Of a stretch of 64,000 bases of DNA, positions 53,789 through 62,701 are shown piece by piece. Within the stretch, counting starts at the first letter, position 1. Every line of letters starts with the position of its first letter. The DNA is taken from NCBI GenBank assembly GCA_964622325.1, contig CAZUOJ010000006.1, positions 12,706-76,705 of the forward strand. Direction: 5' to 3'. The stretch is from JAJFUB01 sp964622325. GTDB taxonomy: Bacteria > Armatimonadota > Zipacnadia > Zipacnadales > UBA11051. Position numbers and translations under genes: made by a program. The notes beneath the pieces were generated by a model, which was not told the origin of the DNA, searched no databases, and saw nothing but the letters and a program-made list of their open reading frames with translations.

Positions 53789-56062
53789 ATGGATCATAAA
53801 GGCGAAAGCCTGGCCTGGCGAAAGCATCTGCTCGTGCCTTTTTATTACATAGGGGCAGGCACAATTTTACAGGGCCTTTCGCCTGTCCTCACAAAGCTGC
53901 TTTTGGATGCGCTCACGCCCGCAGCCGTCGTTTCCACACGCTATTTGATTGCTGTTATCTTTTTGTTGCCTTTTGGCTGGCGGCATACAATGGAGCCGCA
54001 ATTGCAGCCGCCGCGCAAGCGGGATTGGCTCGCCTTGTTCCTTGTGGGGGCGTTGGGCTCAGGCGTTGCTTCTTTGCTTTTCACATACGCCATTCATCTC
54101 ACATCCGCCGGCATTGCCACAGCGCTGTCTAAAACAGCGCCGCTTTTTGTGGCCTTCTTTGCCTATTTTACGTTAAAAGAACGCGTTACATCGGCGCGTG
54201 TGTTGTTAGTGGGGCTGATGGCTGCGGCGGATATGCTTATTGGCGCGGGCGAATTGCATACTGACGCAGATGTCCGCCAGCGCCTGTGGGGAGACGCGCT
54301 GGCGCTGGGGGCGGGGACTTTGCGAGCCCTGGCGGAAATCCTCAGTAAGGCCTCTTTGCGTCGTTTCTATCCCGCTAGCATCGCCTTGTGGCGTTTCGGC
54401 ATTGGCTGTGTTGTCATTGGGACGATGGCGCTTATTAAAGGCGATTGGCGCGGCTTGTGGCTATTGAATGGGCGCGAATGGCTGTTGCTTTTCAGCTTGG
54501 GCGGCTTGTGTACGAGTCTTTCCATGGGCTTATATTATCGCGGCCTGCGCGATGTGCCCGCCCATGTCGGCGCCAGCCTCCGCCTGCTCAGTGCCATTGT
54601 GACAGTCATAGTTTCCTGGATTGTGCTGGGCGAAAGGCTGAATGCGTGGCATCTTTCCGGCATTGTGATTTTATTATCTGGCGCTTATTTGCTTGTGGTG
54701 CGAACGACGCGTCATCCCGTGCCTCGTACGGCGCCCGGCCCTTCCGATGGGATAGGCCGCCTGCCCCTCACGCACACAATGCGTGGCCGCATGGCGCTGC
54801 TGATTAGCAGCCTTATCGTTCTGTCCATTCTCATTACAACAGGATTAAGTGTCCAGCATACATGGACTGTGCTCAATGAGCAAGTCCGTTTGACAATGAT
54901 TAAAACAGCCACAGTGGTGCTGCAATTACAAGGCGTGGCTTATCCGCCGCCGCCGGAAACATATCGTCAGTATCTGGATCGCATTATTCATCATCGCTTC
55001 GCCGGCCAATTTTATTCCGTGGAAGTGATGTATCTGATTGTGCTGGACGGCCAGAACAATATAGTGGCTTTTGCCCTGCGCGATGATCTGGATGTGCGGG
55101 ATGCCTCGGGCCGCCCGCTTGCCCCGACAAGCTACGCCGCTGCCGGACGTTTACTGGAATTGAGCGCTCAACAAAAAATTAGCGCGCTTTATGATATTGT
55201 GCCAGTGACGGCCGAATTGCAGCAAAGAGGCCGCATCACGGGTGTTGTGCACATGGGCTGCCGGCGCAGCCTCGCCTTGCGGCCGGCAGTGGAAATTGCC
55301 TTCCGCAATTTGAGCCTGGCGATTATCCTGATCGTGCTGGGCGTATCCCTGGCTTATCGGCTAACGGAGTTTCTGACGCGGCCACTGGAAGAGTTTAGCC
55401 ACATCGTGCGCCGCATTGCCCAGGGGGAACTGGAAGTGCCGCTGCTGCCCAAAGGCAGCCGCGAGCTGACAAGCCTGGGGCAATCGGTCGCGCTCATGGC
55501 GGAAAAGCTACGTCAGGAGCGTCTTTTGCTGGAAGCGCTGATGCGCTGGAGTGGCTGTATTTCTTCCCCTAAGGCGTGTCCCCAAGTGAGCTTACTCATA
55601 CGCTTGAAATCTGTGCCTCCGGAGGCGGCGGAAGCACAATGGCAGGCGCTGCTTACGGCGCTCTCTCATAATGAGGGACATTTAGCGGCGATGGCGCCCG
55701 GATATGTGCTGGCGTTCTTTGGCGGCGCTGAGCCGGAACAGGACGATGTGTTGCGCGCAGTAGTGGCCGCCCTGCAATGGCGAAAGGGGCTTGTCCACAG
55801 AAATTTGCCCCTCCCGGACGCGATTTTAGTTGACAGGGCTGAGCAAGCGATAGATAGTCCTGCGGAGCATTTGCAGACTTTGGCGGCGCTTTTGCCGACA
55901 CAGCTGGAAGAGCAAGCGCCGCTATATGTCACGTCAGGGGCTGCCCAAGCTGTAGAAGAGCATTTTGCGCTTATCTGGCAGCCTGAGGTTAATTTGTGGC
56001 TTGTCCATATGGATGACGCCGCAGAACAGATTTGGGACGCGGAAGGAACAGATGATCTCTAA
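53789..56062 (+). CDS. EamA/DMT transporter fused to a HAMP sensor and a degenerate cyclase-like domain
   Basis: 757 residues from the ATG at 53789 (GAGG ten bases upstream; TTG at 53780 is in frame). Residues ~15-310 are two EamA repeats with ten membrane helices (ALTPAAVVSTRYLIAVIFLL, AGIATALSKTAPLFVAFFAY, SLRLLSAIVTVIVSWIVLGE). After a Pro-rich linker comes a sensor-kinase-like unit: a helix at ~335-355, an extracytoplasmic domain (~356-480, ending ITGVVHMGCRRSLAL), a second helix (ILIVLGVSLAYRLTEFL) and HAMP (~516-570, TRPLEEFSHIVRRIAQGELE). The last ~165 residues have the length and order of a class III nucleotidyl cyclase, but the metal aspartates are missing (LIRLK and MAPGY where the family has F-x-D and G-D). 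A transporter gated by, or reporting to, a sensor is inferred. Confidence 0.75.
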   Translation: MDHKGESLAWRKHLLVPFYYIGAGTILQGLSPVLTKLLLDALTPAAVVSTRYLIAVIFLLPFGWRHTMEPQLQPPRKRDWLALFLVGALGSGVASLLFTYAIHLTSAGIATALSKTAPLFVAFFAYFTLKERVTSARVLLVGLMAAADMLIGAGELHTDADVRQRLWGDALALGAGTLRALAEILSKASLRRFYPASIALWRFGIGCVVIGTMALIKGDWRGLWLLNGREWLLLFSLGGLCTSLSMGLYYRGLRDVPAHVGASLRLLSAIVTVIVSWIVLGERLNAWHLSGIVILLSGAYLLVVRTTRHPVPRTAPGPSDGIGRLPLTHTMRGRMALLISSLIVLSILITTGLSVQHTWTVLNEQVRLTMIKTATVVLQLQGVAYPPPPETYRQYLDRIIHHRFAGQFYSVEVMYLIVLDGQNNIVAFALRDDLDVRDASGRPLAPTSYAAAGRLLELSAQQKISALYDIVPVTAELQQRGRITGVVHMGCRRSLALRPAVEIAFRNLSLAIILIVLGVSLAYRLTEFLTRPLEEFSHIVRRIAQGELEVPLLPKGSRELTSLGQSVALMAEKLRQERLLLEALMRWSGCISSPKACPQVSLLIRLKSVPPEAAEAQWQALLTALSHNEGHLAAMAPGYVLAFFGGAEPEQDDVLRAVVAALQWRKGLVHRNLPLPDAILVDRAEQAIDSPAEHLQTLAALLPTQLEEQAPLYVTSGAAQAVEEHFALIWQPEVNLWLVHMDDAAEQIWDAEGTDDL

Positions 56063-56620
56063 ACACGGCGCCCCAATTTTGGCGCGATGTGGCTTTCAGC
56101 CTCAGCGTACCCCTCTGCCTGAATTGGGGGCATCCTGATCCGCACAAACAAAGCCCAAAGAGGAATGCCTTCTGTGCTTGAAGCAGGCTTTCACGGCAAA
56201 AAATGGGGGGCTCCTGCCTTCCCCTTTTAATTAGGGAGGAACGGGAGGAACACGGGATTGAAGAGAGGCCAGCGATTACGACATATGGCGTGCTTGTAGC
56301 GTCCGATTTCCGCCCAGGGATAGCGCCGGCTGCATATCAAAGCGGCGACAGCGCAGCACTGACATCTCAGCCAGCCGCTTGTAAGCCTTTGCGATGGCGC
56401 CGGGATTTTGCTTGCGGATGTCAATCGTTGAGGCAAGGCTCTAGAAGAGTTTATACAGATTGTCCGTCCCTTTGTGGCTCTGTACCCCACAACTCTGGGG
56501 CTAAAAACATGCCTGGGGCTGCGCGTTTTGGCGCGTTTTTTTCTCTAGCCCCTCTCCTTTGTTCTGGGGCAAAAATTTGCCTGCAACGAGCGCTTGCCAG
56601 TGCAAAGCCATTCCAGGCCC
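56063..56620. other. 558-bp gap without a convincing gene; hairpins, decayed frames and a possible terminator
   Basis: No coding frame here is convincing. It contains CCCCAATT/AATTGGGG arms (56073-56080 and 56122-56129), GGGGCTA/TAGCCCC arms (56497-56503 and 56546-56552), two imperfect copies of TCTGGGGC-x-AAAAA-x-TGCCTG (near 56494 and 56573) and CGCG-TTTTGG-CGCG followed by seven T (56522-56542), which could end a plus-strand transcript. On the minus strand an open stretch around 56290-56440 reads IDIRKQNPGAIAKAYKRLAE and looks protein-like without a start, so a decayed gene is possible. Confidence 0.35.
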
Positions 56621-57085
56621 TCAGGCTTGTTCTGGCGGTGGGGCAGAGGCAGCGCCGCTGGCGTTATCCGCCTGCACTTGTCGGACAATTTCGATTAAGT
56701 CATTCAAACGAAAAGGCTTGAAAATGTAGCGTGTCTTGGTGCGCCGCAAAAATTCGCTTGTTTCTCCGCCAAAACTGTCGCCTGTCATAAATATGAGATG
56801 GGAGGTCAAATGAGGCGCTTCTTTTTGCCAGACTTCATAAAGCGACATCCCATTTAAGCCCGGCACGAGCAAATCACAGATGACAAGCGCATATTGGTGG
56901 GCGCGTGTGCGCTCTAAAGCCTCTTTGCCATCGAGAGCAATATCTGGCTGATAGCCCAGCTGTTCTAAAATGGACGCAATGCTTTGCGCCAGAGCCACTT
57001 CATCATCAATGATTAAAGCGCGCTGCGCCGAATTACTATTAGAAACAGAGGCTGAAGATGGTGATAACGCTTCATTCATAAACAT
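56621..57085 (-). CDS. single-domain response regulator
   Basis: 154 residues: a Ser/Asn-rich N-terminal tail, then a receiver domain with acidic pair in RALIIDDEVALAQS, phospho-acceptor D71 in YALVICDLLVPGLNG, Thr in LIFMTGDSFGG and Lys in YIFKPFRLNDL. All CheY residues are present, and an Ala/Pro-rich tail follows. There is no output domain, so it acts by protein contact, probably downstream of the kinase encoded just before it, whose TAA overlaps its ATG by one base (TAATG). An alternative start is the ATG at 57079. Its GGT/ACC content is higher than that of most genes here. Confidence 0.9.
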   Translation of the reverse strand: MFMNEALSPSSASVSNSNSAQRALIIDDEVALAQSIASILEQLGYQPDIALDGKEALERTRAHQYALVICDLLVPGLNGMSLYEVWQKEAPHLTSHLIFMTGDSFGGETSEFLRRTKTRYIFKPFRLNDLIEIVRQVQADNASGAASAPPPEQA

Positions 57086-58767
57086 TACTCCTCAGCGGAT
57101 GCAAATATAGGCAGCGAGACATGAATGCGCAGTCCGCCCTGCAAGCCATCGCTGGCCTGCACTTCCCCACCAAAGCGCGTGAACATCTCCCGTACCGCCT
57201 CCCAGGGATGATCCTCAAAACGAGAAACATCGACGAGTTTGCCCGATAGCACGGCCTTTTCCCGCATGCTTAAAGGCGTTCCCCAATCACTGATAATGAG
57301 ATCCACTGTTTGCTCGCGCGGCTTGATGGCGATGTTGAGCATGCGTGGCGCATCCTTGTCCTTACTGACACGCGCCACGGCCTGCAAAATAATCCGCACG
57401 ATGGCTTCTTGCAGCTCATAAGCCAGTCCCTTAATCGGCGGCACGGCTTCCGGGATGTCTAATTGCACCTGCAATCCATTTGCCAGCACTTGCGGCCGTG
57501 TTAACAGCAAAGCCCGCTCCACGACTTCGCGCAAATCGACTTTAGCCGGCCGCGCGGCCGCTCCCCGGGGCGCCGCCATCCGCAAAATCTGCAAAATAAT
57601 CGTCTGCAGCACATTCTGGCAATGATCCACCTGTTGCTGCATCACTTCAAAATCAGGGAGCTTGCCCGTTGTGGCCGCTAATTCTGCGCTTAGCCGTATG
57701 GCAGCTAAATGATTATTCAGTTCATGGGTCAGCGAGGGCAGATAATTTAAGGCAAATTCCACAGAACGCAGCGAGGAAGGCGCTAGCTCTTGCTCCTCTG
57801 GGGGCACTATTTCAAAAATCGCCTGGACGAGCTTTTCGGAGCCGTTCACACTGGCATCATAAGTGCTGGGCAAGGGCAACATATGACAGCGTACCGTAAT
57901 ATCATGCCCCTGCGGATCACGCACCTGCGCGTAGGCATCTGTTACCGGCTGTTGCTGTTCTAAAGTTTCTTGGCAAACGGACAGGAAGCTTTGCTCGGAA
58001 AACTGTAAAAGTTCTGTTAATGATTGTCCCTCTAGCGGGGTTTCCGGCGAATTGCCCAGCCAAGTTTTGGCGGCTGGATTGGCCCGCACAATCCGCCAGT
58101 CCTCTCTCTGCAAAATCAGCACTGGCGAAGAGGTTTTCTCCTCCAACCACTCATACAGTTTGATCGTGGGTTCAGGCGGCGCGCAAATAACTGCCGCTCG
58201 ATTGACTAAGCGGACGGCTAAAGTGGCTGCGCCTAATAAAGTCACTTGCGCGGCCACTTCTGCGAAAGCCGTTCCACTGGAGACCGTAAAGGCCAGAAGA
58301 AACAGGGCCAGGGTGGCGCCCGCCAGCACAATACCGGCATCCCAGCGATCTCCGCGCATGGCCGCCAACGCCACGATAATGTATAACAACGGAAAAACAA
58401 AACTATTTAATTCTTGCGTCGCGCTCCGCGTAAAGTAAATCGCCAGCGAAATCCAGCTCAAATCAATCAAAAATATCGCCAGGCGTATAGAGCGCTGCTT
58501 GGCTTCCGGAGCTAAAAAGAGGCCCAGGGCGGTAAAGAGCAGGCCTCCCAGGATCACGAAACTCAGATACAGGCCAGAATCGACCAATTGATTTAATAGC
58601 ACCGCCGCCACAAAAGTCGCCGCCAGCAAGAGGAGCCGCGCCAGATATTCGTACTGACATGTTTTGCTCTCTGCACTGTTGGATAACTGGGGCATAGAAG
58701 ACGAATGGGTCATCGCCTCGGACAGGACAGTCTGTTCGGTTACAGGTACAGGTTCATTAGCATTCAT
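57085..58767 (-). CDS. membrane PAS-containing sensor histidine kinase
   Basis: 560 residues from the ATG at 58767 (GAGG eleven bases upstream; the frame from 58827 is longer). After a soluble N-tail there are about six membrane helices (~50-190: ARLLLLAATFVAAVLLNQLV, LFLIDLSWISLAIYFTRSA). A PAS-like domain follows (SSPVLILQREDWRIVRANPA). The H-box has H348 in LPSLTHELNNHLAAIRLSA. The ATPase domain has D-x-G in IISDWGTPLSM, but the N-box position reads EAIVRIILQAVARVSK without the usual Asn, and the second glycine box is weak. It may bind ATP poorly or act mainly as a phosphatase. It is translationally coupled to the receiver gene. Confidence 0.85.
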   Translation of the reverse strand: MNANEPVPVTEQTVLSEAMTHSSSMPQLSNSAESKTCQYEYLARLLLLAATFVAAVLLNQLVDSGLYLSFVILGGLLFTALGLFLAPEAKQRSIRLAIFLIDLSWISLAIYFTRSATQELNSFVFPLLYIIVALAAMRGDRWDAGIVLAGATLALFLLAFTVSSGTAFAEVAAQVTLLGAATLAVRLVNRAAVICAPPEPTIKLYEWLEEKTSSPVLILQREDWRIVRANPAAKTWLGNSPETPLEGQSLTELLQFSEQSFLSVCQETLEQQQPVTDAYAQVRDPQGHDITVRCHMLPLPSTYDASVNGSEKLVQAIFEIVPPEEQELAPSSLRSVEFALNYLPSLTHELNNHLAAIRLSAELAATTGKLPDFEVMQQQVDHCQNVLQTIILQILRMAAPRGAAARPAKVDLREVVERALLLTRPQVLANGLQVQLDIPEAVPPIKGLAYELQEAIVRIILQAVARVSKDKDAPRMLNIAIKPREQTVDLIISDWGTPLSMREKAVLSGKLVDVSRFEDHPWEAVREMFTRFGGEVQASDGLQGGLRIHVSLPIFASAEE

Positions 58768-59100
58768 AAAATTTTGTCCTCTGGCCGTACTAAACCATAG
58801 TCCTTTTATATTGTAGGAAAGACGCAAATATTGTAAAGAATATTGCCCCTAATGTCTTTTGCTATACAACACTAATTTTGAAACATATTTTAACTTTTTT
58901 GCTTCTAAAAATCAAAAGTTAAATTTCAAAATTTTTTCAAGTTTTGCCCCCCTGATAATTATATTATTTTTCATTAATATAATTTTGACCACTTCGGCTA
59001 AAACTTTTGCAACAATCGCACAAAATATAACTTGATATGTTTCAACCTGTCATTTGTTTTTTTGACGCTAAACTTCCTTAATATCCCTCTTATTAAAAAA

Positions 59101-59139
59101 TCTCATGAGAAGGATTGGCAGGTGAGGCCTTCTTTTTTT
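59101..59139 (+). terminator. hairpin plus T-run in the leader of the Gfo/Idh gene (attenuator candidate)
   Basis: AGAAGG (59108-59113) pairs with CCTTCT (59128-59133) and is followed by TTTTTT. A perfect 10-bp palindrome TCTCATGAGA (59101-59110) overlaps the left arm and could form a competing structure. It lies 56 bases before the ATG in a divergent intergenic region, so it cannot end an upstream gene. The 330 bases 58828-59158 are very AT-rich. Confidence 0.35.
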
Positions 59140-59194
59140 CGGAATAATTCAGCAAAGAATGCCTCCCAGGGCAGAATGGAAGGAGAACAGTGCT

Positions 59195-60217
59195 ATGAGC
59201 TACAAATGTGCGATTGTCGGTTGTGGCGGGCGCGCGGCTGGCCATGCGGAAGCGTATGAACTCATCACGCGCGGGGAGCTTGTCGCCTGTTGCGATGTGA
59301 ATGAGGAGCGGCTGGAGGCTTTTGCCGCACGCTTTCATATTCCGGCGCGTTACACGAATCTTGCCGAAATGCTTGCCCGCGAGCAGCCCGATGTCGTTCA
59401 TGTCGTGACACGCCCCACCGTGCGCGTGGACTTAATGAGGCAATTAGCCGAAGCGAAGGTGCCGGGCGTCATTGTGGAAAAGCCCATTTGTCTGGGAGGG
59501 GATGATTATAAGGCGCTGCGACAGCTCGAACAAACAAGCGCCACGCGCTTTGCCGTCAATCATCAACTGCGCCATCATCCGCTGATTTTACAGTTCCTGC
59601 AAGAAGTGCAGGACGGGCGTATCGGGGAAGTGCGTTTTATTGATGCTTCCGCGGTCCTGCCGATGTGCGCCCAGGGCGTCCATGTGCTGGATTTGATGTT
59701 TGCCTTCAATCACTATGCTCCTGTCCAGAGTGTTTTCGGCGCTTCCAGCGGCTTTACGGATCTGGGCTGTGAACATCCCGCGCCGCGCACAGCCGCTTCT
59801 TTTATTACATTCGCCAACGGCGTGCGCGCTGTGTTGCAAGCGGGCGAAGGCGCCCCCATCTTTGAGGACGGGCCCAATTGGGGCCATAAGCGCATTGCCG
59901 TATATGGCACCCACGGCTTCATTCACTGGCGAATGTATGCCTGGGAAAAATCCCTGCCCGACGGAACCGTGCAGCAAGGACAGAAAGATTATCGGGAAGA
60001 AGACATTCGGGGCCAGGCGAATCTCACGGAAGCCATGTTTGATTGGCTGGAAGATGTGAATAAGCCTGCTCCGACAAATTTAGCCACTTCCCTGGATGAA
60101 TGGCTCGTTATTTTGGCCGGCTATCTGAGCTCCATTGAGGCGCGCCCTGTTCAGATGCCCTTTGAGCCTCCGGATAATTTGCTGGATCAATATAAAAGTT
60201 TCGCCGGAGCACAGTGA
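59195..60217 (+). CDS. Gfo/Idh/MocA family oxidoreductase
   Basis: 340 residues from the ATG at 59195 (AAGGAG nine bases upstream; the frame from 59159 is longer). The Rossmann domain begins CAIVGCGGRAAGHAEAYELI, ends strand 2 with LVACCDVNEERLEAFAARFH, and has the family's E-K-P in GVIVEKPICLGG. The second domain holds the sheet and a QLRHHPLILQFLQEVQDGRI segment. These enzymes oxidise or reduce sugars or cyclitols with NAD(P). It starts a three-gene group with an unknown protein and a PIG-L deacetylase, which suggests an amino- or acetamido-sugar route. Confidence 0.88.
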   Translation: MSYKCAIVGCGGRAAGHAEAYELITRGELVACCDVNEERLEAFAARFHIPARYTNLAEMLAREQPDVVHVVTRPTVRVDLMRQLAEAKVPGVIVEKPICLGGDDYKALRQLEQTSATRFAVNHQLRHHPLILQFLQEVQDGRIGEVRFIDASAVLPMCAQGVHVLDLMFAFNHYAPVQSVFGASSGFTDLGCEHPAPRTAASFITFANGVRAVLQAGEGAPIFEDGPNWGHKRIAVYGTHGFIHWRMYAWEKSLPDGTVQQGQKDYREEDIRGQANLTEAMFDWLEDVNKPAPTNLATSLDEWLVILAGYLSSIEARPVQMPFEPPDNLLDQYKSFAGAQ

Positions 60218-60232
60218 GGAGGACGCCGGAAG

Positions 60233-60949
60233 ATGAAAGTCTGTGATTACAGCCGCTCTTTTGTCACCTTTGTCGTGCCGGGCAATAATGCCCGCATCAG
60301 TGTGGAAGCACGTTGTGTGTTGCAGCGCCCGAACGGCACTGCCGAACAATTTTTAATGTTTGCCTCCTGCAAGTCCGAAGCCGTCTATGTGGAAAAAGAT
60401 TTGTTTACAAGCGACAATTACGATTTTTCCGGCATTTTTTCGCCCGAACAATACAGTATTGCGCGCATCCATATCAACAGCGAAAAAGATTTGCTGGAAA
60501 CGGGCTTTATTGCGGAACGCTTTGTGGAAGTACGGCGGCATGTTGTCGAAGTGGAGCATGCCACGCCCTTACAGAATAAATCCGACATCATCGCTGCGAC
60601 ACTAGCCCATCGTGTGCTTGTCGCCCGCACTGAAATCAACGATGAAGCGACAGGGCTGAAAGCCGTGCTGGAATTTCCTGTGAAAACAATGAATGTGGAT
60701 CCGGAACGCGGGCTTTTTCAAGTGGATACGGGCCCCATTCCCTATTATGACTTTACAGATGAAAATCCCGATATTATGCAGCGTTTTCGCTGGGCTTATT
60801 GCGCCTTTAATGAGTTTGAAGGGGCTTCTTTTATTTTTCGCGTGCCGACGCCAATTGTTCGCAGCGGCGTAGAAGTCGCACGCTACGCCCATTATTCGCA
60901 GATTGTCCATTGCCCCCATACGCTGAACACCTTGTGGGCCTTTGATTGA
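60233..60949 (+). CDS. conserved-looking protein of unknown function
   Basis: 238 residues, not recognised. It reads as an all-beta protein with alternating hydrophobic strands (SFVTFVVPGNNARISVEARC, AEQFLMFASCKSEAVYVEKD, VLEFPVKTMNVDPERGLFQV) and few helices, rich in Tyr, Phe and acidic residues. The layout recalls a sugar-binding or dioxygenase-like cupin sheet, but no metal motif is visible. It has no signal peptide. GAGGACG precedes its ATG, and it lies 15 bases after the Gfo/Idh gene and 92 bases before the PIG-L gene, so it probably acts in the same pathway. No function is assigned. Confidence 0.75.
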   Translation: MKVCDYSRSFVTFVVPGNNARISVEARCVLQRPNGTAEQFLMFASCKSEAVYVEKDLFTSDNYDFSGIFSPEQYSIARIHINSEKDLLETGFIAERFVEVRRHVVEVEHATPLQNKSDIIAATLAHRVLVARTEINDEATGLKAVLEFPVKTMNVDPERGLFQVDTGPIPYYDFTDENPDIMQRFRWAYCAFNEFEGASFIFRVPTPIVRSGVEVARYAHYSQIVHCPHTLNTLWAFD

Positions 60950-61041
60950 AAAGCGGCGCGCGGCCCAGCGGACTGTCATTGTGATGGGGCTTCGTGGCAT
61001 CCTTTTAGCGCTTCAATATCCTGAAAGACAAAGGAGGCCTT

Positions 61042-61938
61042 ATGGAGCAGAAAGCGCCTTTAGCCAGTCAAGCCGCAGACAATGTGAGCGCTCGCCGCAC
61101 GGACGCGGAACGCCCGCTAAATATCCTCGTTTTTGGCGCTCATCCGGATGATTGTGATTTTCGCTTCGGCGGCGCGGCCATGCTTTATCGCCGCTATGGC
61201 TACAATGTGCGCTTTGTCTCGCTGACAAACGGCGATACAGGGCATTTTTCAATGGGCGGCGGCCCTCTGGCCCGGCGGCGCTATGCAGAAGCCCAAGCGG
61301 CGGCCGCCATCGCCGATATCCAATATGATGTCCTGGACATTCACAATGGCGAGCTGGAGCCCAATGTCGCGAATCGTAAGCTCGTCATTCAAATTATGCG
61401 CGAAACAAAGGCCGATCTTGTCTTATGCCATCGCCCCTATGATTATCATCCCGATCATCGCGCCGTCGGGATTCTTGTGCAAGATGCCGCCTATATTGTC
61501 ACAGTGCCCAATGTGGCCCCGCTTTCGGAGCCGCTGCCGCGCCCGCCTGTTGTGGGCTATCTGTACGACAATTTCACAGATCCCGTGCCCTTTAAAGCCA
61601 CTGTCGCCATTGATATTGAGGAAGTGATGGAGCGCAAAATTGACATGCTCCATTGCCATGTCTCGCAAGTGTATGAATGGCTGCCCTATAGTGCGGGCGT
61701 TCTGGACAAAGTGCCCGAAAGCGAGAAAGAGCGCCGGGCGCTGACAGCGCACAATTTACAGGCGCGTTGCAGCGAGATGGCGAACGCCGCGCGGGAAGCG
61801 CTCATTCGCTGTTATGGGCCTGAGCGGGGAGCGAAAGTGCGCTATGCCGAAGCCATTATGATTTCCCAATATGGCCGTCCTTTAAAAGAGGAAGATTGGC
61901 CCCGATATTTTCCTTTTTTCCCGCCCCGGAAAGAATAA
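61042..61938 (+). CDS. PIG-L family N-acetylglucosaminyl-type deacetylase
   Basis: 298 residues. The zinc motif is ILVFGAHPDDCDFRFGG (A-H-P-D-D), with the third zinc ligand in YHPDHRAVGILVQDAAY (H-x-D-H). In LGTDGDTGH-like form it has SLTNGDTGHFSMGG after strand 2, and RLE/R-R-Y-A-E-A in RRRYAEAQAAAAIADIQ. PIG-L proteins remove acetyl groups from GlcNAc-type substrates. A longer N-terminal tail of about 25 residues precedes the fold. AAAGGAGG four to five bases before ATG is a good ribosome site. It ends the Gfo/Idh group and is convergent to rnhB. Confidence 0.9.
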   Translation: MEQKAPLASQAADNVSARRTDAERPLNILVFGAHPDDCDFRFGGAAMLYRRYGYNVRFVSLTNGDTGHFSMGGGPLARRRYAEAQAAAAIADIQYDVLDIHNGELEPNVANRKLVIQIMRETKADLVLCHRPYDYHPDHRAVGILVQDAAYIVTVPNVAPLSEPLPRPPVVGYLYDNFTDPVPFKATVAIDIEEVMERKIDMLHCHVSQVYEWLPYSAGVLDKVPESEKERRALTAHNLQARCSEMANAAREALIRCYGPERGAKVRYAEAIMISQYGRPLKEEDWPRYFPFFPPRKE

Positions 61939-62012
61939 ACGCTGCGCCCGCGCCCTTCGCTTTCTCGTTTCAGCTTAAAGCGTCTTTCGGACAATTTATA
62001 AAAATTTTTGCT

Positions 62013-62684
62013 TTATTCTTCCCTCTCGTCAAAAGGCAAGGCCTGTTGCGCCTGACGCGAAAAGGGCGCAAAGCTCAGCCGATGAATGGGGCAGGGGCCA
62101 TAGCGTTTTATTGCGCGCAGATGCTCCGGGCAGGCATAGCCCTTGTGGCGGGCAAAGCCGTATTGGGGATACAGGGTGTCCCATTCGCACATCAGGCGAT
62201 CTCGTGTTGTTTTGGCTAAAATGGAAGCCGCCGCAATGGAAAAACACAGGCGATCGCCGTCAATGATGTTCATATGCGGACAGGGCAACTGCGGCGCATG
62301 CGGGCCATCAATCAGGAGCAATTCAGGGGCTGGCTGCAGCTTGCTCACAGCCTGTCGCATAGCCAGATGCGTGGCGCGCAGGATATTGAGGGCGTCAATT
62401 TTCTCCGGCGGCACAATTCCCACGCCCCAGGCCAGCGCCTGCCTTTTAATTTCTTCTGCCAGCGCCTCCCGTACGGCCGGACTTAATCGCTTTGAATCTG
62501 TGACATGAGGAATATGAATATCTGGCGGAAACATCACTGCCGCGGCGACGACAGGCCCTGCCAGAGGGCCGCGGCCCGCCTCATCTACGCCGGCGACATA
62601 AAGCACGCCCTCCCGCCACGCCCGCCGTTCGTATGTTTTGGGCGCCGCAGGCGGCAGACTCCCGCGGCGGCTTCCTTTCAGCAT
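62013..62684 (-). CDS. rnhB: ribonuclease HII
   Basis: 223 residues from the ATG at 62684 (GGAGG just upstream; the frame from 62702 is longer). The family pattern is VAGVDEAGRGPLAGPVVAAA (first two metal acids, D-E), HVTDSKRLSPAVREALAEEI, MNIIDGDRLCFSIAAASILA (D) and KTTRDRLMCEWDTLYPQYGF with HKGYACPEHLRAI (D). It cuts the RNA strand of hybrids and single ribonucleotides in DNA. All motifs are intact. It follows the DUF4139-like gene on the same strand with no gap to speak of, so both may be one transcript. Confidence 0.95.
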   Translation of the reverse strand: MLKGSRRGSLPPAAPKTYERRAWREGVLYVAGVDEAGRGPLAGPVVAAAVMFPPDIHIPHVTDSKRLSPAVREALAEEIKRQALAWGVGIVPPEKIDALNILRATHLAMRQAVSKLQPAPELLLIDGPHAPQLPCPHMNIIDGDRLCFSIAAASILAKTTRDRLMCEWDTLYPQYGFARHKGYACPEHLRAIKRYGPCPIHRLSFAPFSRQAQQALPFDEREE

Positions 62685-62701
62685 TCTTCCTCCACAAGCC
62701 A

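Noticed and set aside
56203..56721. Plus-strand frame of 172 codons in the large gap
   Set aside because: It runs into the response regulator antisense, has no ribosome site of its own and no recognisable domain. It is kept only as part of the unexplained gap.
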